Assembly: GCF_014652715.1 (NCBI RefSeq)
Contig: NZ_BMZI01000003.1
Span: 96,704-131,077 of the forward strand
Direction: 5' to 3'
Source: Salinicola rhizosphaerae
Lineage (GTDB): Bacteria; Pseudomonadota; Gammaproteobacteria; Pseudomonadales; Halomonadaceae
DNA length: 34,374 bases
A program made the translations under genes and the position numbers. The notes beneath the pieces are model-generated. The model was given only the letters and a program-made list of their open reading frames with translations. It had not been told where the DNA came from and ran no database searches. This document shows, piece after piece, positions 33,357-34,374 of this stretch; the first letter of the stretch is position 1; each line of letters opens with the position of its first letter.

Positions 33357-34322
33357 ATGGCAGCCTCTGCAAACGCTACGTTCAAGGTCTACGTCGACGG
33401 ACAGGAAGGGACGACAGGGCTTCGCCTGTTCGAATACCTCGACGCCCGTGACGATATCGAGCTTCTGCGCATCGATAGCGACAAGCGCAAGGACCCGAAC
33501 GAGCGTGCACGCCTGCTCAACGCGGCCGACGTCGCCTTTCTCTGCCTGCCGGATGCGGCCTCGCGCGAGGCGGCCGCGATGCTCGACAACCGCGACACCT
33601 GCCTGATCGACGCGAGCAACGCCTTCCGCACCGCGGCCGACTGGGCCTACGGACTGCCGGAACTGCATGCCGCCCAGCGTGATGCGATTCGCGCCAGCAA
33701 ACGTATCGCCAACGTCGGCTGTCACGCCAGCGCCTTCATCCTGCTGGTGCGTCCACTGATCGATGCCGGCCTGCTGCCACCGGATTATCCGCTCTCGGCC
33801 TTTTCGCTGACCGGCTACAGCGGCGGCGGCAAGAAGATGATCGCCGAGTACGAAGGCGACGAGAACGGGCACCTGCTGGCGCCGCGTCCGTACGCCATGG
33901 CTCAGGGACACAAGCACCTCGACGAGATGCGCGTTCACGGCGGGCTGTCGCGCCCACCGGTGTTCTCGCCCATCGTGGGTACGTACCTCAAGGGGCTCTC
34001 GGTCAGCGTGCCGCTTCAGGTCGCGGATCTGGCCCCGGGCTGCAGCGCCGAGCGTCTGCTCGACGTCTATCGGGAGCGCTATCGCGACGAGCCGTTCGTC
34101 CAGGTCCACCCCTACGCCGACATGGACAACCTGAACAACGGTTTCTTCGACGTGCAGGGCAGCAACGACACCAACCGCGCCGATCTCTTCGTGTTCGGCA
34201 ACGAAGAGCGACTCTGTCTGGTGTCGCGGCTCGATAATCTCGGCAAGGGCGCGGCAGGTTCGGCGATTCAGAACATGAACGTCCATCTCGGGCTCGACGA
34301 GACGACCGGACTGACCGCCTGA
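33357..34322 (+). CDS. argC: N-acetyl-gamma-glutamyl-phosphate reductase, type 2 (short form)
   Basis: A 321-residue NADP-dependent reductase of arginine biosynthesis converting N-acetylglutamyl phosphate to the semialdehyde. The N-terminal [16 protein letters not shown] and [14 protein letters not shown] are typical of the type 2 family, as are [17 protein letters not shown] and the C-terminal [12 protein letters not shown]. The catalytic Cys122 stands in [11 protein letters not shown], where most relatives have NPGCY. GGAAAG lies before the ATG at 33357; an upstream frame to 33222 overlaps the aminotransferase. A hairpin follows at the window edge. The function is firm, with a small reservation for the altered active-site segment. 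Confidence 0.93.
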   Translation: MAASANATFKVYVDGQEGTTGLRLFEYLDARDDIELLRIDSDKRKDPNERARLLNAADVAFLCLPDAASREAAAMLDNRDTCLIDASNAFRTAADWAYGLPELHAAQRDAIRASKRIANVGCHASAFILLVRPLIDAGLLPPDYPLSAFSLTGYSGGGKKMIAEYEGDENGHLLAPRPYAMAQGHKHLDEMRVHGGLSRPPVFSPIVGTYLKGLSVSVPLQVADLAPGCSAERLLDVYRERYRDEPFVQVHPYADMDNLNNGFFDVQGSNDTNRADLFVFGNEERLCLVSRLDNLGKGAAGSAIQNMNVHLGLDETTGLTA

Positions 34323-34349
34323 CCGCGTCAGCGATGTCGTCAGGAAATC

Positions 34350-34374
34350 GCCCGCGCCGATGCTCGGCGCGGGC
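34350..34374 (+). terminator. Hairpin after argC at the window edge
   Basis: GCCCGCGCCGA, loop TGC, TCGGCGCGGGC: a perfect 11-bp stem that ends exactly at the last base. Whether a T-tract follows cannot be seen, so terminator is likely but unproven. Confidence 0.65.

Noticed and set aside
32074-34286. Long - strand frames opposite the aminotransferase and argC
   Set aside because: They are antisense shadows in high-GC DNA; the + strand products have complete catalytic motifs.

Overview
The window is GC-rich, densely coded Gammaproteobacterial DNA. Genes for glycine betaine formation from carnitine, a betaine-type binding protein, an Asp-rich giant adhesin and MntH/MntR suit a halophilic or halotolerant Halomonadaceae-like bacterium (Halomonas, Salinicola, Kushneria). 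This placement is an inference from gene content, not from a marker gene.

Layout. (1) 1-2875, + strand: the right end of an aryl-polyene-type fatty acid cluster (DUF3261 lipoprotein, ketosynthase, dehydratase, ketoreductase), then a small membrane protein. (2) 3588-8310, - strand: a universal stress protein behind a SulP anion transporter, then mntR behind mntH. (3) 8557-15825, - strand: a 2422-residue autotransporter adhesin with about 25 glycine-rich repeats. (4) 16056-18815, - strand: an OmpR-type regulator and a 7TM-DISM sensor kinase, visibly more AT-rich than their surroundings. (5) 18820-22783, - strand: a HAD-IB phosphatase, a stomatin/NfeD-protease pair and a haloacid-dehalogenase-like protein. 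(6) 22900-31907: a quaternary-amine region. (7) 32086-34322, + strand: a PLP aminotransferase and argC.

The most interesting part is region 6. A gamma-butyrobetaine dioxygenase (23993-25279) should make L-carnitine. CdhA oxidises it to dehydrocarnitine, CdhC (a BKACE enzyme) converts that with acetyl-CoA to betainyl-CoA and acetoacetate, and CdhB releases glycine betaine. Next to this lies a second module: a GlxA-type regulator divergent from a second, different butyrobetaine-dioxygenase-like enzyme, which overlaps a di-iron-type HD-domain protein by 4 bp, followed by an orphan betaine-type binding protein. This pairing matches the logic of the two-step phosphonate oxygenase pairs PhnY/PhnZ and TmpA/TmpB, the latter making glycine betaine from a trimethylammonium phosphonate. 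The HD protein, however, lacks the Tyr-x-x-Glu lid motif I would expect of PhnZ/TmpB, so the substrate may be new. Two GlxA-type regulators, several perfect inverted repeats and one pair of direct repeats 21 bp apart suggest the modules are separately controlled.

No rRNA, tRNA, insertion sequence, CRISPR array, phage gene or replication origin was seen.
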